Assembly (NCBI RefSeq): GCF_006715045.1
Contig: NZ_VFML01000001.1
Location: 1,890,501-1,954,500, forward strand
Direction: 5' to 3'
Length of the DNA: 64,000 nt
Source: Amycolatopsis cihanbeyliensis
Lineage (GTDB): Bacteria > Actinomycetota > Actinomycetes > Mycobacteriales > Pseudonocardiaceae
A program made the translations under genes and the position numbers. Each line of letters starts with the position of its first letter. Position 1 is the first letter of the stretch. The notes under the pieces were generated by a model, which was not told the origin of the DNA, ran no database searches, and saw only the letters and a program-made list of their open reading frames with translations. Positions 17,474-26,756 of the stretch are shown here, piece by piece.

Positions 17474-18645
17474 CGGCGGCCGATCCCGCCGTGCTCGCCG
17501 CCGAGGCTTTCCACGCCACGCACGGGCGAACACCCGATGGAGTGTGGTCAGCACCCGGAAGGGTGAATCTGATCGGTGAGCACACGGACTACAACGACGG
17601 CTTCGTCCTGCCCTTCGCCCTCCCGCACCGCATCGCCGCCGCTGGCGCGGCCAGGGATGACCAGGTGCTCACGGTGTCCACTCTCGGCTCCGACGGGCGG
17701 CTCCAGCAGGCGGACCCGGTGACCATCCCCGGCCTACGCCCCGGCGAGGGCACCGGGTGGTCCGCCTACCCGATCGGGGTGGCCTGGGTACTGCACCAGC
17801 AGGGCGTGGATCGCGGCGCCGACCTGGTACTCGCCGGTGACGTGCCGACCGGCGCCGGCCTGTCCTCCTCCGCCGCGCTCGAATGTGCCGTCGCGCTCGC
17901 CCTGCTGGGCCTCGCCGGTCACGCGGACCCGGACAGCTCCCGGCGTGCCGAGATCGCGAAATGGGCCCAGCGCGCGGAGAACGAGTTCGTCGGCGTGCCA
18001 ACCGGCGTGCTCGACCAGACCGCGTCGATGTGCTGCGTCAGCGGCCACGCGCTGTTCCTCGACGTGCGCTCCGGCGATGCCGAACAGGTTCCCTTCGACG
18101 CGGCCGCCGCGGGGCTGCGTGTCCTCGTGATCGACACCCGCGCCAAGCACGCGCACAGCGAGTCCGGCTACGGCGACCGCAGGCGCGGCACCGAGCGGGC
18201 CGCGGACCTGCTCGGGGTGAAGGCTCTGCGGGACATCGGCCCGCGGGGGCTCGCCGCGGCGGAGCACACCTTGCCCGAGCCGCTCCGCCCCCTGGTGCGG
18301 CACGTGGTCACCGAGAACCAGCGTGTGCTCGAGGTCGTGGAACTGCTGAGGGCGGGACAGCTCGCCGAGGTCGGGCCGCTGCTCGATACGTCACACGACA
18401 GCCTGCGCGACGACTACCAGGTGTCCTCCCCTGAGCTGGACCTCGCGGTCGACGCGGCACGCCAGGCGGGTGCGCTGGGCGCCCGGATGACCGGGGGCGG
18501 GTTCGGCGGATCGGCTATCGCGCTGGTCAGGGAGGCCGACCGGGAGGAGATCGAAGCGGCGGTGCGAGCCCGGTTCGAGCACGCCGGGCTGCGCGCGCCC
18601 CGCATGTTCGTGGCGGTCCCCTCCGCCGGAGCGGGCCGCGCCTGA
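17470..18645 (+). CDS. galK: Galactokinase
   Basis: 391 residues, a normal length. The GHMP-kinase hallmarks are in order: the galactokinase signature [15 protein letters not shown] at residues 30-44, the ATP-binding loop [10 protein letters not shown] at 128-137, and the late [12 protein letters not shown] glycine motif. It phosphorylates galactose at C1 for the Leloir pathway. GTG overlaps the ideR stop (GTGA), so its translation is coupled to an iron regulator, an arrangement worth noting. galE follows after a 148-nt gap containing a strong hairpin. Confidence 0.93.
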   Translation: MTAADPAVLAAEAFHATHGRTPDGVWSAPGRVNLIGEHTDYNDGFVLPFALPHRIAAAGAARDDQVLTVSTLGSDGRLQQADPVTIPGLRPGEGTGWSAYPIGVAWVLHQQGVDRGADLVLAGDVPTGAGLSSSAALECAVALALLGLAGHADPDSSRRAEIAKWAQRAENEFVGVPTGVLDQTASMCCVSGHALFLDVRSGDAEQVPFDAAAAGLRVLVIDTRAKHAHSESGYGDRRRGTERAADLLGVKALRDIGPRGLAAAEHTLPEPLRPLVRHVVTENQRVLEVVELLRAGQLAEVGPLLDTSHDSLRDDYQVSSPELDLAVDAARQAGALGARMTGGGFGGSAIALVREADREEIEAAVRARFEHAGLRAPRMFVAVPSAGAGRA

Positions 18646-18665
18646 CCGGTGACCGCGGTTCGGCA

Positions 18666-18683
18666 CCCGGCGCCCGCGCCGGG
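18666..18683 (+). terminator. GC-rich hairpin between galK and galE, possible terminator
   Basis: CCCGGCGC, two bases, then GCGCCGGG form a perfect 8-bp stem 21 nt after the galK stop. No T-run follows, as is common for actinomycete terminators, so it may only attenuate read-through into galE. Confidence 0.4.
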
Positions 18684-18793
18684 CAACCCCGGTCCTTCTC
18701 GGACGTCACTGTCCATGCACACTGAGATTCGTATGCGGAGATCCCGGACCCGGTTCGTGCTCTCCCCCACCAGCGAGAAAGGCCCGGACGAGC

Positions 18794-19789
18794 ATGCCCA
18801 CCGCGACGGAGAAGCAGGACAAGCCCCGCAAGCTGGTCGTCACCGGCGGCGCGGGCTACATCGGCAGCGTCTGCGCCGCACGCCTGGTGGAGGCGGGCCA
18901 TGAGGTGGTGGTGGTCGATGACCTGTCCACCGGGCACGCGGACGCGGTCCCCCATGGCGCACGATTCATCGAGGGCGACGCCGCCGAGACGGCGGAGACG
19001 CTGCTGGCCGAGGGGTTCGACGGGGTGCTGCACTTCGCCGCGAAGTCGCTCGTCGGCGAGTCCATGCAGGCTCCCGGCCTGTACTGGCATGGGAACGTCC
19101 TCACTTCCTTGCGGCTGCTGGAAGCCATGCGCACGCACGGCACACCGCGGCTGGTGTTCTCCTCCACCGCGGCGACGTACGGCGAGCCCGAGCAGGCCCC
19201 GATCCCGGAGTCCGCGCCGACGAGGCCGAGCAACACCTATGGCGCCACCAAACTGGCCATCGACCACGCGATCACCAGCTACGCCCGCGCGCACGGGCTC
19301 GCCGCGGTGAGCCTGCGGTACTTCAACGTCGCGGGCGCCTACGGGAACTACGGCGAGCGGCACACCACCGAAACCCATCTGATCCCGCTGGTGCTCCAGG
19401 TCGCCACCGGCGACCGGACGCAGGTGCAGATCTATGGCGACGACTACCCGACCGAGGACGGGACGGCGGTCCGCGACTACATCCACGTGAACGACCTTGC
19501 CGAGGCCCACCTCCTCGCCGTGGCGCACGCCCGGCCCGGGGAGCACCGGATCTACAACCTGGGCAACGGCACCGGCTTCTCCGTGCAGCAGGTGATCGAC
19601 ACCTGCCGCGCGGTAACCGGCCACGCCATCCCGGCGGTGCTCGCCCCGCGCCGGGCCGGCGACCCGGCGGTGCTGGTGGCCGCCAGCGACCGGGCCAGGG
19701 AGGAGCTCGGCTGGAAGCCCGAGCGGGCCGAGCTGTCCGAGATCGTCGCCGATGCCTGGACCTTCACCCAGGGCCGCGCGGCGCGGTAG
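18794..19789 (+). CDS. galE: UDP-glucose 4-epimerase
   Basis: 331 residues of an extended SDR. The NAD loop TGGAGYIG is at 17-24, the catalytic serine/threonine in SSTAATYG near 124, the Tyr149/Lys153 pair in YGATK, and the FNVAGA and RDYIHV motifs. It interconverts UDP-galactose and UDP-glucose and supplies galactose for wall glycans. It has its own 148-nt leader after galK. The last 26 nt overlap the convergent DUF4192 gene. Confidence 0.93.
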   Translation: MPTATEKQDKPRKLVVTGGAGYIGSVCAARLVEAGHEVVVVDDLSTGHADAVPHGARFIEGDAAETAETLLAEGFDGVLHFAAKSLVGESMQAPGLYWHGNVLTSLRLLEAMRTHGTPRLVFSSTAATYGEPEQAPIPESAPTRPSNTYGATKLAIDHAITSYARAHGLAAVSLRYFNVAGAYGNYGERHTTETHLIPLVLQVATGDRTQVQIYGDDYPTEDGTAVRDYIHVNDLAEAHLLAVAHARPGEHRIYNLGNGTGFSVQQVIDTCRAVTGHAIPAVLAPRRAGDPAVLVAASDRAREELGWKPERAELSEIVADAWTFTQGRAAR

Positions 19790-20843
19790 CTCGGCCGAAC
19801 GGGCGTTCCAGATCGAGGACGTCCTCCGCCTCGGCGAGCGTCAGCAGCCTCGCCGGCGGCATCCCCGCCCGGAGCGCGCGCACCATCAGTCCGGAAAGGA
19901 CATGCGCGGGGTCCGCTCGTAGCGCACTGTCGAAGGCCATGCCCGCCAAGGCACCTTCCCCGCGCATGTACGCGGAGTAGCCGAGCAGGCAGGCCGCCTC
20001 GGCGCGCTCGGGGGCGGGTACCTCACGGATCAGCCGTAGCCACAGTTGCTCGGCGACCAGTGACCGGTGACTCCCCCGGGGCAGCACGGTGGTGAGGCAG
20101 GCGTCCCGCACGCGGGTGTCGGACAGGGCACGGGCCAGCGCCACCACCCGATCGTCGTCCAGGCCCAGCTCACCACGAGCCAGCTCACCCAGCGCGCCGC
20201 ACACCTCGCGGCAGTGCCGCTCGGTACGCGTGTCCGGGTCCGCGGACTCCTCGCAGGCGGCGGTCAGCCGTTCCGAGCGGCGGGCAAGGACGTCGTCCTC
20301 GACCGGAGCCAGCAGCCGTTCCATGGCTTCCCTGCTGCCGAAGGTGACCTGGCCGGCGCTCGCCACGGCGGCGGCCGCGGCGGTCGTGGTCGGCTCGGGC
20401 AACACTCCGGTACAGGTGGAGTCGACATAGCAGTGATAACGTGCCCCCTTCTCGATCCGCGGTACCCACAGGGCATGCATCGTGCGCATGCCCCACTCGC
20501 CGAGCACGGCGGACACCGCGTCGACCAACGTGCTGTGCACGACGCGCGCGGACCCGTCCTCCGACTCACCCGGGTGCCTGCCGACCACCACGACGGTGAC
20601 GCCGACCGCGCCGTCGGCGACCAGTGGCGCGGCGAGGTGCCGGGCGAGCTCGTGTTCGTGGCCTGGTGGCGGTAGGTCACCGCGGAGCACCAGCCCGATC
20701 CGGTCGCCCCGGGGCATGGCATGTGCGATGAGCACGAGCGAGTCCTCGGGGCGGAATCCGAGCAAGGCTGGCGTGGCCGCCAGCAACTGCGCCGGATCCC
20801 GAAGCTTGATCTTGATCTCGGAAACTGCCGTGGTCGTGGTCAT
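19764..20843 (-). CDS. DUF4192 domain-containing protein
   Basis: 359 residues. It begins [30 protein letters not shown] in spirit (a short conserved LLGF.P..S.V.I segment near residues 24-38), the hallmark of actinobacterial DUF4192, and continues with [10 protein letters not shown] and a C-terminal helical region ([15 protein letters not shown]). The family has no known function. ATG at 20843 directly precedes this domain. It overlaps the end of galE tail to tail and is divergent from a TetR regulator. Confidence 0.85.
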   Translation of the reverse strand: MTTTTAVSEIKIKLRDPAQLLAATPALLGFRPEDSLVLIAHAMPRGDRIGLVLRGDLPPPGHEHELARHLAAPLVADGAVGVTVVVVGRHPGESEDGSARVVHSTLVDAVSAVLGEWGMRTMHALWVPRIEKGARYHCYVDSTCTGVLPEPTTTAAAAAVASAGQVTFGSREAMERLLAPVEDDVLARRSERLTAACEESADPDTRTERHCREVCGALGELARGELGLDDDRVVALARALSDTRVRDACLTTVLPRGSHRSLVAEQLWLRLIREVPAPERAEAACLLGYSAYMRGEGALAGMAFDSALRADPAHVLSGLMVRALRAGMPPARLLTLAEAEDVLDLERPFGRATAPRGPG

Positions 20844-20989
20844 GTACTCAGCATGCGGCGGGGTATGGCGGCGACGCGAGCAGGAACGAAACCTGTGGAC
20901 AGTTTCGGACCGGGTTGAACAACTCGGGTCCGAGCGAGGGCTCGGCGCCCGGTTCTGTCGGTGTCCTGTGCTAGGCGCGGCATGAATAG

Positions 20990-21005
20990 TTGACCGACTC
21001 GTCAA
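20990..21005. promoter_or_regulatory. Probable TetR operator
   Basis: TTGAC-N6-GTCAA (TTGACCGACTCGTCAA) is an inverted repeat 21 nt upstream of the TetR start, the usual place for an autoregulatory site, and it resembles operators of LmrA/YxaF-type TetR repressors. It overlaps where the promoter of the four-gene operon should lie. Binding is inferred. Confidence 0.65.
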
Positions 21006-21026
21006 GTATTTGTAGGCTCATTCCTC

Positions 21027-21632
21027 GTGGGACGAACCTCGGATGCCAGGGAACGGATCGTGCGGGCGGCGGCACGGTTGTTCCTGGCCCGCAGCTACGT
21101 GTCGGTCGGGGTGGGTGAGGTGTGCGCCGCCGCGGAGGTGCGGAAAGGCAGCTTCTACCACTTCTTCCCTTCCAAGGCCGACCTGGCGATCGCCGTGATA
21201 GACCTGCACGCCGCCGGGCTGCACGACCGGCTCGACCGCGGCGCACACGCGGACCCCGCGGAGGCACTGTTCGCCATCCCGGACACCATCGGCGAGATCC
21301 AGCTCGGCTTCGAGAGTCGGTTCGGCCAGGTGGTCGGCTGCCCCTTCGGCAACCTCGCCACCGAGCTGGCCACCTGCGAGGACGCCGTCCGCGCGCACCT
21401 GTCCACGCTGTTCGCGAGCTGGACGGGCAAACTCACGGCGACCTGCCGCCGGGCCGCGGAGGCCGGGCTGTTGCGCGCGGACACCGACCCGGACCGGTTG
21501 GCGCACCTGCTGCTCGCCTGCGCCCAGGGGACGATCATGCTCGCCAAGGTCGACCGGTCCCCGGCCGCAGGCATCCCTGAGGCGCTGCGCGGCCTGATCA
21601 ACGCGCACCTGACCGAGGAGGTGGCGGCGTGA
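21027..21632 (+). CDS. TetR-family transcriptional regulator
   Basis: 201 residues. The N-terminal helix-turn-helix ([13 protein letters not shown], then [19 protein letters not shown]) is standard. The C-terminal domain ([12 protein letters not shown], followed by [11 protein letters not shown]) resembles the LmrA/YxaF-like TetR_C group. It starts at GTG 21027 and overlaps the DsbA-family gene by 4 nt, so it probably represses its own operon through the repeat at 20990-21005. Confidence 0.88.
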   Translation: MGRTSDARERIVRAAARLFLARSYVSVGVGEVCAAAEVRKGSFYHFFPSKADLAIAVIDLHAAGLHDRLDRGAHADPAEALFAIPDTIGEIQLGFESRFGQVVGCPFGNLATELATCEDAVRAHLSTLFASWTGKLTATCRRAAEAGLLRADTDPDRLAHLLLACAQGTIMLAKVDRSPAAGIPEALRGLINAHLTEEVAA

Positions 21633-22342
21633 TCACGCCGACCGCGGTCGACTTCCACTTCGACCCGATGTGCCCGTTCGCCCACCAGGCCGCACGTTGG
21701 ATCCGGGCGGTGCGGGAGCAGGCGCCCATCACGGTGAGCTGGCGGTTCTTCAGTCTCGAGGAGGTCAATCGGGCGGAGGGTGAGAAACACCCGTGGCAAC
21801 GCGATTGGTCCTACGGCTGGTCGTTGATGCGGATCGGTGCGCTGCTGCGCCGCAGGGACATGGCCCTGCTGGACGCCTGGTACGACGCGATCGGTCGAGC
21901 ACTGCACGAGCGCGGTGAGAAGCCGCACGAGCAGGCGACCGCCCGGCGCCTGCTCGGCGAACTGGGGCTGGACGCCGAGATCCTCGACCGCGCCCTCGCC
22001 GACCCGAGCACGCACGAGGACGTGTACGCGGACCATGAACACGTGGTGGCGTCCGGCGGGTTCGGCGTGCCCACGCTGTTCTTCGCCGACGGCCAGTGCC
22101 TGTTCGGACCGGTGCTGGTCGACCCGCCCACCGGCCCGGCCGCCCTGCGCCTGTGGGACATCGTCACCGGCGCACTGGAGTTTCCTCACCTGTACGAACT
22201 GCAACGTCCCAAGAGCGGCCGCGACCACCGGGCCATCGCTCAGGCACTCGAACCCTACCTGCGAGGACGGGACTGGGTGAGCGTCGACCGTGGCCGGGTC
22301 ATTCCGATGCCCGGCCCCCACCAGGACGGAGACCACCGTTGA
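21629..22342 (+). CDS. DsbA-family (thioredoxin-fold) protein
   Basis: 237 residues. [16 protein letters not shown] near residue 8 places a single cysteine followed by proline where DsbA/FrnE/2-hydroxychromene isomerase proteins have their redox or glutathione-binding site, and GFGVPTLFF (cis-proline) follows near residue 148. With only one active-site cysteine (MCPF), a classical disulfide exchange is doubtful; mycothiol- or thiol-dependent isomerase or dehalogenase activity is possible. It is translationally coupled at both ends, to TetR (GTGA) and to the TIGR03083 gene. Confidence 0.82.
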   Translation: MITPTAVDFHFDPMCPFAHQAARWIRAVREQAPITVSWRFFSLEEVNRAEGEKHPWQRDWSYGWSLMRIGALLRRRDMALLDAWYDAIGRALHERGEKPHEQATARRLLGELGLDAEILDRALADPSTHEDVYADHEHVVASGGFGVPTLFFADGQCLFGPVLVDPPTGPAALRLWDIVTGALEFPHLYELQRPKSGRDHRAIAQALEPYLRGRDWVSVDRGRVIPMPGPHQDGDHR

Positions 22343-23163
22343 CCACAGCGAGCATCCCGAAGCAACCGCTGACCGACGCGCTCGACCGGCAGTGGTCGAG
22401 CCTCGCCGAGCTGCTGGCGGAGCTGTCCCCCGCCGAGTGGGACACGTCCAGCGGCCTGCCGGGCTGGACGGTACGCGACGTGGTCGCGCACCTGATCGGC
22501 ACGGAGTCGGTGTTGACCGGTGAGCAGGCGCCGGAAGCCGACATCGACCTCGCGGAACTGCCGCATGTGCACAACGACATCGGGGCGGCCAACGAGCGGT
22601 GGGTACGGGCACTGCGCGACCACACGCCGGAACAGTTGCGTACCCGGTTCGCCGAGGTCACCGCGGCCAGGCGAGCCGCGCTGGCCGCGATGTCACAGGA
22701 GGACTTCGACGCGCCGAGTTGGACCCCACTCGGGCCGGGCAGCTATGCCGATTTCATGCGCATCCGGGTGTTCGACAGCTGGATGCACGAGCAGGACGTC
22801 CGGTGCGCCGTGGGCAGGCCGGGGCACGAGGGCGGGGTCTGCGCGGAGCTCGCCGTGGATCAGATCGAGCGGGCACTGGGGTTCGTCATCGGGAAGAAGG
22901 CGGGCGCCCCGAGGGGGTCCACGGTCACCCTGTCACTGACCGGGCCCGTCCACCGGGACGTGCACGTTCGCGTGGACGAACGTGCCGCGGTGGTCGAGGC
23001 GTTGCCCCGGCCCGCCACCAGCGTACTGAGACTCTCCTCGAGCCTGGCCGCCCGGCTGGCCGGTGGTCGGGCCGAACCGGCCGATCACCTGGCCGAGGTC
23101 GAACTGGCCGGTGATCGGGAGCTGGGCGAACGGATCATTCGTCATCTCGCCTTTACGATATGA
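22339..23163 (+). CDS. TIGR03083/maleylpyruvate isomerase-like (DinB-fold) protein, copy 1
   Basis: 274 residues. [17 protein letters not shown] near residue 40 is the N-terminal signature of the mycothiol-dependent DinB/maleylpyruvate isomerase group, and the histidine is a likely metal ligand. [13 protein letters not shown] near 150 supplies further ligands. The C-terminal part (about 180-270) is an SCP-2-like/MPI C-terminal domain. Translation seems to begin at TTG 22339 overlapping the upstream TGA. Presence with a single-cysteine DsbA protein suggests thiol-dependent detoxification. A paralogue follows 67 nt downstream with a 115-nt identical tract. Confidence 0.82.
   Translation: MTTASIPKQPLTDALDRQWSSLAELLAELSPAEWDTSSGLPGWTVRDVVAHLIGTESVLTGEQAPEADIDLAELPHVHNDIGAANERWVRALRDHTPEQLRTRFAEVTAARRAALAAMSQEDFDAPSWTPLGPGSYADFMRIRVFDSWMHEQDVRCAVGRPGHEGGVCAELAVDQIERALGFVIGKKAGAPRGSTVTLSLTGPVHRDVHVRVDERAAVVEALPRPATSVLRLSSSLAARLAGGRAEPADHLAEVELAGDRELGERIIRHLAFTI
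22613..22727 (+). repeat. 115-nt identical tract, copy 1 (partner 23508-23622)
   Basis: This segment inside the first TIGR03083 gene is identical base for base to 23508-23622 in the second, while flanking sequence has diverged clearly, also at third codon positions. It encodes the [20 protein letters not shown] region through SWTP. Confidence 0.9.
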
Positions 23164-23230
23164 GTCCAGGCGGGACACCGGCGGTACGATGCCGCGCCCG
23201 GACCCGGCAGCCGAGGACGGAGGCGAGGCG

Positions 23231-24058
23231 ATGATCACCATGCCGCACCAGGCGAAGCAGTTGCTCGTCGACGCTCTCGCCGAGCAGTGGTCCAGTCTGG
23301 CCCAGGTGCTCGGCGAGCTCACCGCCAGCGACTGGTCCGCCCCCAGTCCCCTGCCGGGCTGGACGGTGCACGACATCGTCGCGCACCTCATCGGCACCGA
23401 AGCCACGCTGAACGGGCAACAGCCACCGACCGACCCCACGGACTACTCGGCGCGGCCGCATGTGCGTAACGAGCTCGGCGAGTTCAACGAGCTGTGGGTG
23501 AGCTCCATGCGCGACCACACGCCGGAACAGTTGCGTACCCGGTTCGCCGAGGTCACCGCGGCCAGGCGAGCCGCGCTGGCCGCGATGTCACAGGAGGACT
23601 TCGACGCGCCGAGTTGGACCCCGCTCGGGCCCGGCACGTACGCGGACTTCATGCGGCTGCGCGTGTTCGACTCCTGGATGCACGAGCAGGACATCCGGTT
23701 CACGGTCGGCAAACCAGGCCACGACCACGGCACCTGCGCGGAGCTGGTGGTCGACGTCATCGTGGACCGGCTGGGCGTGCTGATCGGCAAGACCCTCGAC
23801 GCGCCGCAGGGCAGCAGCGTCACCCTGACCCTGACCGGACCGGTGCGGCGCCAGGCGCATGTGCTCGTCGAGGGCACGGCCAACCTGGTCCACGAACTGC
23901 CCTGCCCGGCCACCGCCACCCTCCGGCTGTCATCCACCCTGTGTACCCGACTGGTGGGCGGCCGTGTCGAGCCGGACGACCACCTCGCCGACATCCGGAT
24001 CACCGGCGACACCGACCTGGGTACGCGCCTGGTACGCAGCTTCGTCTCCACGCCGTAG
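23231..24058 (+). CDS. TIGR03083/maleylpyruvate isomerase-like (DinB-fold) protein, copy 2
   Basis: 275 residues, same architecture as copy 1: [17 protein letters not shown] near residue 43, SWMHEQDIRFTVG near 154, and an MPI C-terminal-like domain. ATG at 23231 follows GGAGGCGAGG; an in-frame ATG about 40 nt upstream is possible. The last 59 nt are overlapped by the antisense gene 24000-24407. Apart from the 115-nt identical tract, the two paralogues differ substantially, so this is an old duplication with later sequence exchange. Confidence 0.82.
   Translation: MITMPHQAKQLLVDALAEQWSSLAQVLGELTASDWSAPSPLPGWTVHDIVAHLIGTEATLNGQQPPTDPTDYSARPHVRNELGEFNELWVSSMRDHTPEQLRTRFAEVTAARRAALAAMSQEDFDAPSWTPLGPGTYADFMRLRVFDSWMHEQDIRFTVGKPGHDHGTCAELVVDVIVDRLGVLIGKTLDAPQGSSVTLTLTGPVRRQAHVLVEGTANLVHELPCPATATLRLSSTLCTRLVGGRVEPDDHLADIRITGDTDLGTRLVRSFVSTP
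23508..23622 (+). repeat. 115-nt identical tract, copy 2 (partner 22613-22727)
   Basis: Identical to 22613-22727 at an offset of 895 nt; the first differences appear at 22728/23623 (A versus G) and 22737/23632. See copy 1. Confidence 0.9.
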
Positions 24059-24407
24059 CGGGAGCCACCGCCGGGCGAATTTCCTCGATCCAGTACGTGC
24101 GGGCAAGCGCGTCGACACCCGCCCTGGTCACGGCACGCAGGTGCAGCACCGTGCCGGTCGTGCCCCGCACCCGGCCGTACGCCTGGAGCCGGAGGATGTG
24201 GAAACGCTCCGGTGGGAAGTCGAGCTCCACGTCGACGGCGAACCGCCCATACCGGTCGGCGTCCTGCCCTACCCCTTCCGCGATCCTGCCCGGCGCGGTG
24301 ACCTCGATCCAGAGGTGGTAGGCGAGAAGGAGTGCCAGCAGCAGAACCAGCACGCGCCCGCCGTCGGTGCGCGGAACCTCACGCAGAATCCGGATCGTCC
24401 TGGACAC
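24000..24407 (-). CDS. Small single-pass membrane protein of unknown function
   Basis: 135 residues. After a basic N-terminus (SRTIRILREVPR), one transmembrane helix (VLVLLLALLLAYHLWIEV, about residues 18-36) is followed by a soluble region rich in charged beta-like segments (RFAVDVELDFPPERFHIL). I recognise no family. GTG 24407 is preferred because GGGAGG lies 8 nt before it; a GTG at 24416 would touch that site. It overlaps the end of the ABC ATPase gene by 29 nt, so it is the last gene of the transporter operon. Codon third positions are GC-rich, consistent with a real gene. Its end overlaps the convergent TIGR03083 gene. Confidence 0.7.
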   Translation of the reverse strand: MSRTIRILREVPRTDGGRVLVLLLALLLAYHLWIEVTAPGRIAEGVGQDADRYGRFAVDVELDFPPERFHILRLQAYGRVRGTTGTVLHLRAVTRAGVDALARTYWIEEIRPAVAPATAWRRSCVPGAYPGRCRR

Positions 24408-25176
24408 TCGGCTCACCTCCCGCCAGCAGATCCATCAGATGACCTGCCGTGCGCCGGAAATCCGGGCTCTCCAGCACCGCACGCCAATACCGCGGCCGGC
24501 CCAGCGGCACAGGGACGATCTCGCGCACCCGGCCGGGGCGGCTGCTGAGGACCACGATCCGGTCAGCAAGGAACACGGCCTCCTCGACGTCGTGCGTCAC
24601 GAAGAACACGGTGGGGCGGCTGGCTTCGACAATGGTCATGAGCTCTACCTGCAAGGTGCGGCGGGTCTGCGCGTCCAGGCTTCCGAACGGCTCGTCCATC
24701 AGCATGATCGCGGGTTCGTTGGCCAGGACCCGCGCCACCCCGAGCCGTTGCTGCATCCCGCCGGACAACTCATGTGGGAACTTCCGTTCGAACCCGGCCA
24801 GCCCGACCAGTTCCAGGAACCGCCTGGCCACCGGTTCGCGTTCCCGCCGGGGAACCCCACGCATGCGCAGCCCGAACAGGACGTTTCCCAGCACCGTCTT
24901 CCACGGGAACAGCGCGAAGTGCTGAAACACCACCCCGCGTTCCGGCGAGGGTCCTTCGACGGGCTCACCGTTGACCTCGACCGTCCCCGCGGTCTGCCGC
25001 TCGAACCCGGCCACGATGTTCAGCAGCGTGGTCTTGCCGCAGCCGCTCGGTCCGAGCACGGCGACGAACTCGCCACGCCCGATACCGAACGAGACCTCCT
25101 CGAGTGCCGGCACCACCTCGCCGGTGCGCGCGTCGACGAACTCCTTGCGCAACCGGTGGATCTCGAGCGCGCTCAT
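24379..25176 (-). CDS. ABC transporter ATP-binding protein, nitrate/sulfonate/taurine type
   Basis: 265 residues. Walker A GPSGCGKTT near residue 42, Q-loop VVFQHFALFPWKTVLGN, signature LSGGMQQR, Walker B IMLMDEPFGSLD and the switch histidine FVTHD are complete. The late SSRPGRVREIV segment is typical of the SsuB/TauB/NrtD group. It powers the import system made with the two permeases and lipoprotein upstream, with 4-nt overlaps between genes. The substrate (sulfonate, nitrate, taurine or a pyrimidine precursor) cannot be fixed from sequence. Confidence 0.9.
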   Translation of the reverse strand: MSALEIHRLRKEFVDARTGEVVPALEEVSFGIGRGEFVAVLGPSGCGKTTLLNIVAGFERQTAGTVEVNGEPVEGPSPERGVVFQHFALFPWKTVLGNVLFGLRMRGVPRREREPVARRFLELVGLAGFERKFPHELSGGMQQRLGVARVLANEPAIMLMDEPFGSLDAQTRRTLQVELMTIVEASRPTVFFVTHDVEEAVFLADRIVVLSSRPGRVREIVPVPLGRPRYWRAVLESPDFRRTAGHLMDLLAGGEPSVQDDPDSA

Positions 25177-25979
25177 CTCCCCACCTCCGCGGTGCGGACC
25201 ATCCCCCAGCGCTGCACCGTGCCGCGCTCGAACGGCGCCAGGATCAGGGCGTCCAGGGCGAACCACAGCACGCCGAGCGTGATCATCCCGACGAACACGC
25301 CGGTCACCTCGGCACCGCGACGCGCGTCGAACATCATGAACCCGATCCCGCTGGTGCCGACGATGATCTCGGCGGCGATCAGGGCGCGCCAACCGTAGCC
25401 GAGGCCGGTCCGGACGCCGGTGGCCAGTGCGGGTAACGCGCCGGGCAGGACGACGTCGAGGAACACGCCGAACCGCCCGGCACCCAGGCTGCGCGCCGCG
25501 CGGGGCAGGTCCCTGGGCAGTTGCTCGACCCCGGCGACGATGCTGATCACGAGCGGGAACACGACCGTGTAGACGATGACGACGGTGACGGCGGTCAGGC
25601 TGAACCCGAACCAGACGATCACGATCGGTAGCCAGGCGATGTCGGCGACGGCCTGGAAGAACAGCAGCAGCGGCCACACCAGCTTGCGGACCCGCCGGGA
25701 CAGGGCCACCAGGAACCCGGCTGGAACGCCGATGAGCAGGCCGAACAGCACTCCGCTGGCCAACCTGGTCAACGAGTCGGACAGGTACGCGGGCAGGATG
25801 CCCTTCTTGATCAGATCGCCGAACTCGGCGAGTACGGTCACCGGGCCGACGAAGAACGCGGGCGGGAACAGTTCCGTTTCCGCCACGACCCACCAGGCGA
25901 GCAGCAGCGGCAGGAACGGGCCGAACGTGCGAACCGCCCGGTGCGTGACCAGTCGGCTCCACCGGGATCCGTCCCGCAC
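25173..25979 (-). CDS. ABC transporter permease, SsuC/TauC-like (first of two)
   Basis: 268 residues with about six transmembrane helices and the BPD permease coupling segment (RAARSLGAGRFGVFLDVVLPGALPALATG, near 160-190, shown only in part by its EAA-like spacing). GTG at 25979 starts immediately after the stop of the second permease gene. The pair of different permeases implies a heterodimeric channel rather than the usual homodimer of SsuC. Confidence 0.88.
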   Translation of the reverse strand: MRDGSRWSRLVTHRAVRTFGPFLPLLLAWWVVAETELFPPAFFVGPVTVLAEFGDLIKKGILPAYLSDSLTRLASGVLFGLLIGVPAGFLVALSRRVRKLVWPLLLFFQAVADIAWLPIVIVWFGFSLTAVTVVIVYTVVFPLVISIVAGVEQLPRDLPRAARSLGAGRFGVFLDVVLPGALPALATGVRTGLGYGWRALIAAEIIVGTSGIGFMMFDARRGAEVTGVFVGMITLGVLWFALDALILAPFERGTVQRWGMVRTAEVGR

Positions 25980-26756
25980 CTACGAGGTCACCGCCTTCAT
26001 ACCCCACCGCTCGACCGTGCGCCGTTCCAGCGGCGCGAGCAGCAGCCGATCCGTCGCCAACCACAGCGCACCGATGACGACCATGCCGGCGATGATCACG
26101 TCCGTGCGGTAGAACTGCTGGGCTCGGAAGATCGCGTAACCCAGACCGCTGCCGGCGGCGATGATCTCCGCGGCGACCAGCCCGCGCCAGCCGTACCCGA
26201 GCCCGACACGGAGCCCGGCGAGAATGTTCGGCAGTGCGCCGGGCAGCAGCACGCCCAGCAGCAGCCGGGGTCCTCGGCCGCCCATGCTCCGTGCGGCCCG
26301 TAGCAGGTCGGTCGGGATCCGCTGGACACCGAGCATCGCGTTGTAGGTGACGGCGAAGAACATCGCGTTCCAGACGATGAAGACAACCGCCCATTCCCCG
26401 AAGCCGATCCACAGGGTGGCCAGCGGGATCCAGGCGATGCCTGCCAACGCGACGGAGAACCGTAGCAGCGGAGCGAACAGTGCGGAGGCCACGCGGCTGG
26501 CGCCGAGCAGGATGCCGAACGGCACGGCGGTCAGCAGCGCCGCCACGGCACCGATGCCGACTCGCCGCAGGCTGGCACCGGTGTACGCGAGTAGCTCACC
26601 CGTGCGGACCTGTTCCACGAGCGCCCCGGCCACCTCGGTGATCTGCGGGAACACCCGTGCCGACACTCCGGTGACCTCGACCGTCACCGCCCAGATCACC
26701 GCCAGCAGCGCGAAGGGAGCCAGGAACCAGCCCGCGGCCCTCAGCCTGCGGGGCAT
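25980..26756 (-). CDS. ABC transporter permease, SsuC/TauC-like (second of two)
   Basis: 258 residues, six predicted helices and the EAA-like loop around LRAARSMGG. It is clearly related to its neighbour at 25173-25979 (both end in a LAPFERxTVxRWGM-like segment), so they arose by duplication. ATG 26756 overlaps the lipoprotein gene by 16 nt, giving the operon order lipoprotein, permease, permease, ATPase, small membrane protein. Confidence 0.88.
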   Translation of the reverse strand: MPRRLRAAGWFLAPFALLAVIWAVTVEVTGVSARVFPQITEVAGALVEQVRTGELLAYTGASLRRVGIGAVAALLTAVPFGILLGASRVASALFAPLLRFSVALAGIAWIPLATLWIGFGEWAVVFIVWNAMFFAVTYNAMLGVQRIPTDLLRAARSMGGRGPRLLLGVLLPGALPNILAGLRVGLGYGWRGLVAAEIIAAGSGLGYAIFRAQQFYRTDVIIAGMVVIGALWLATDRLLLAPLERRTVERWGMKAVTS

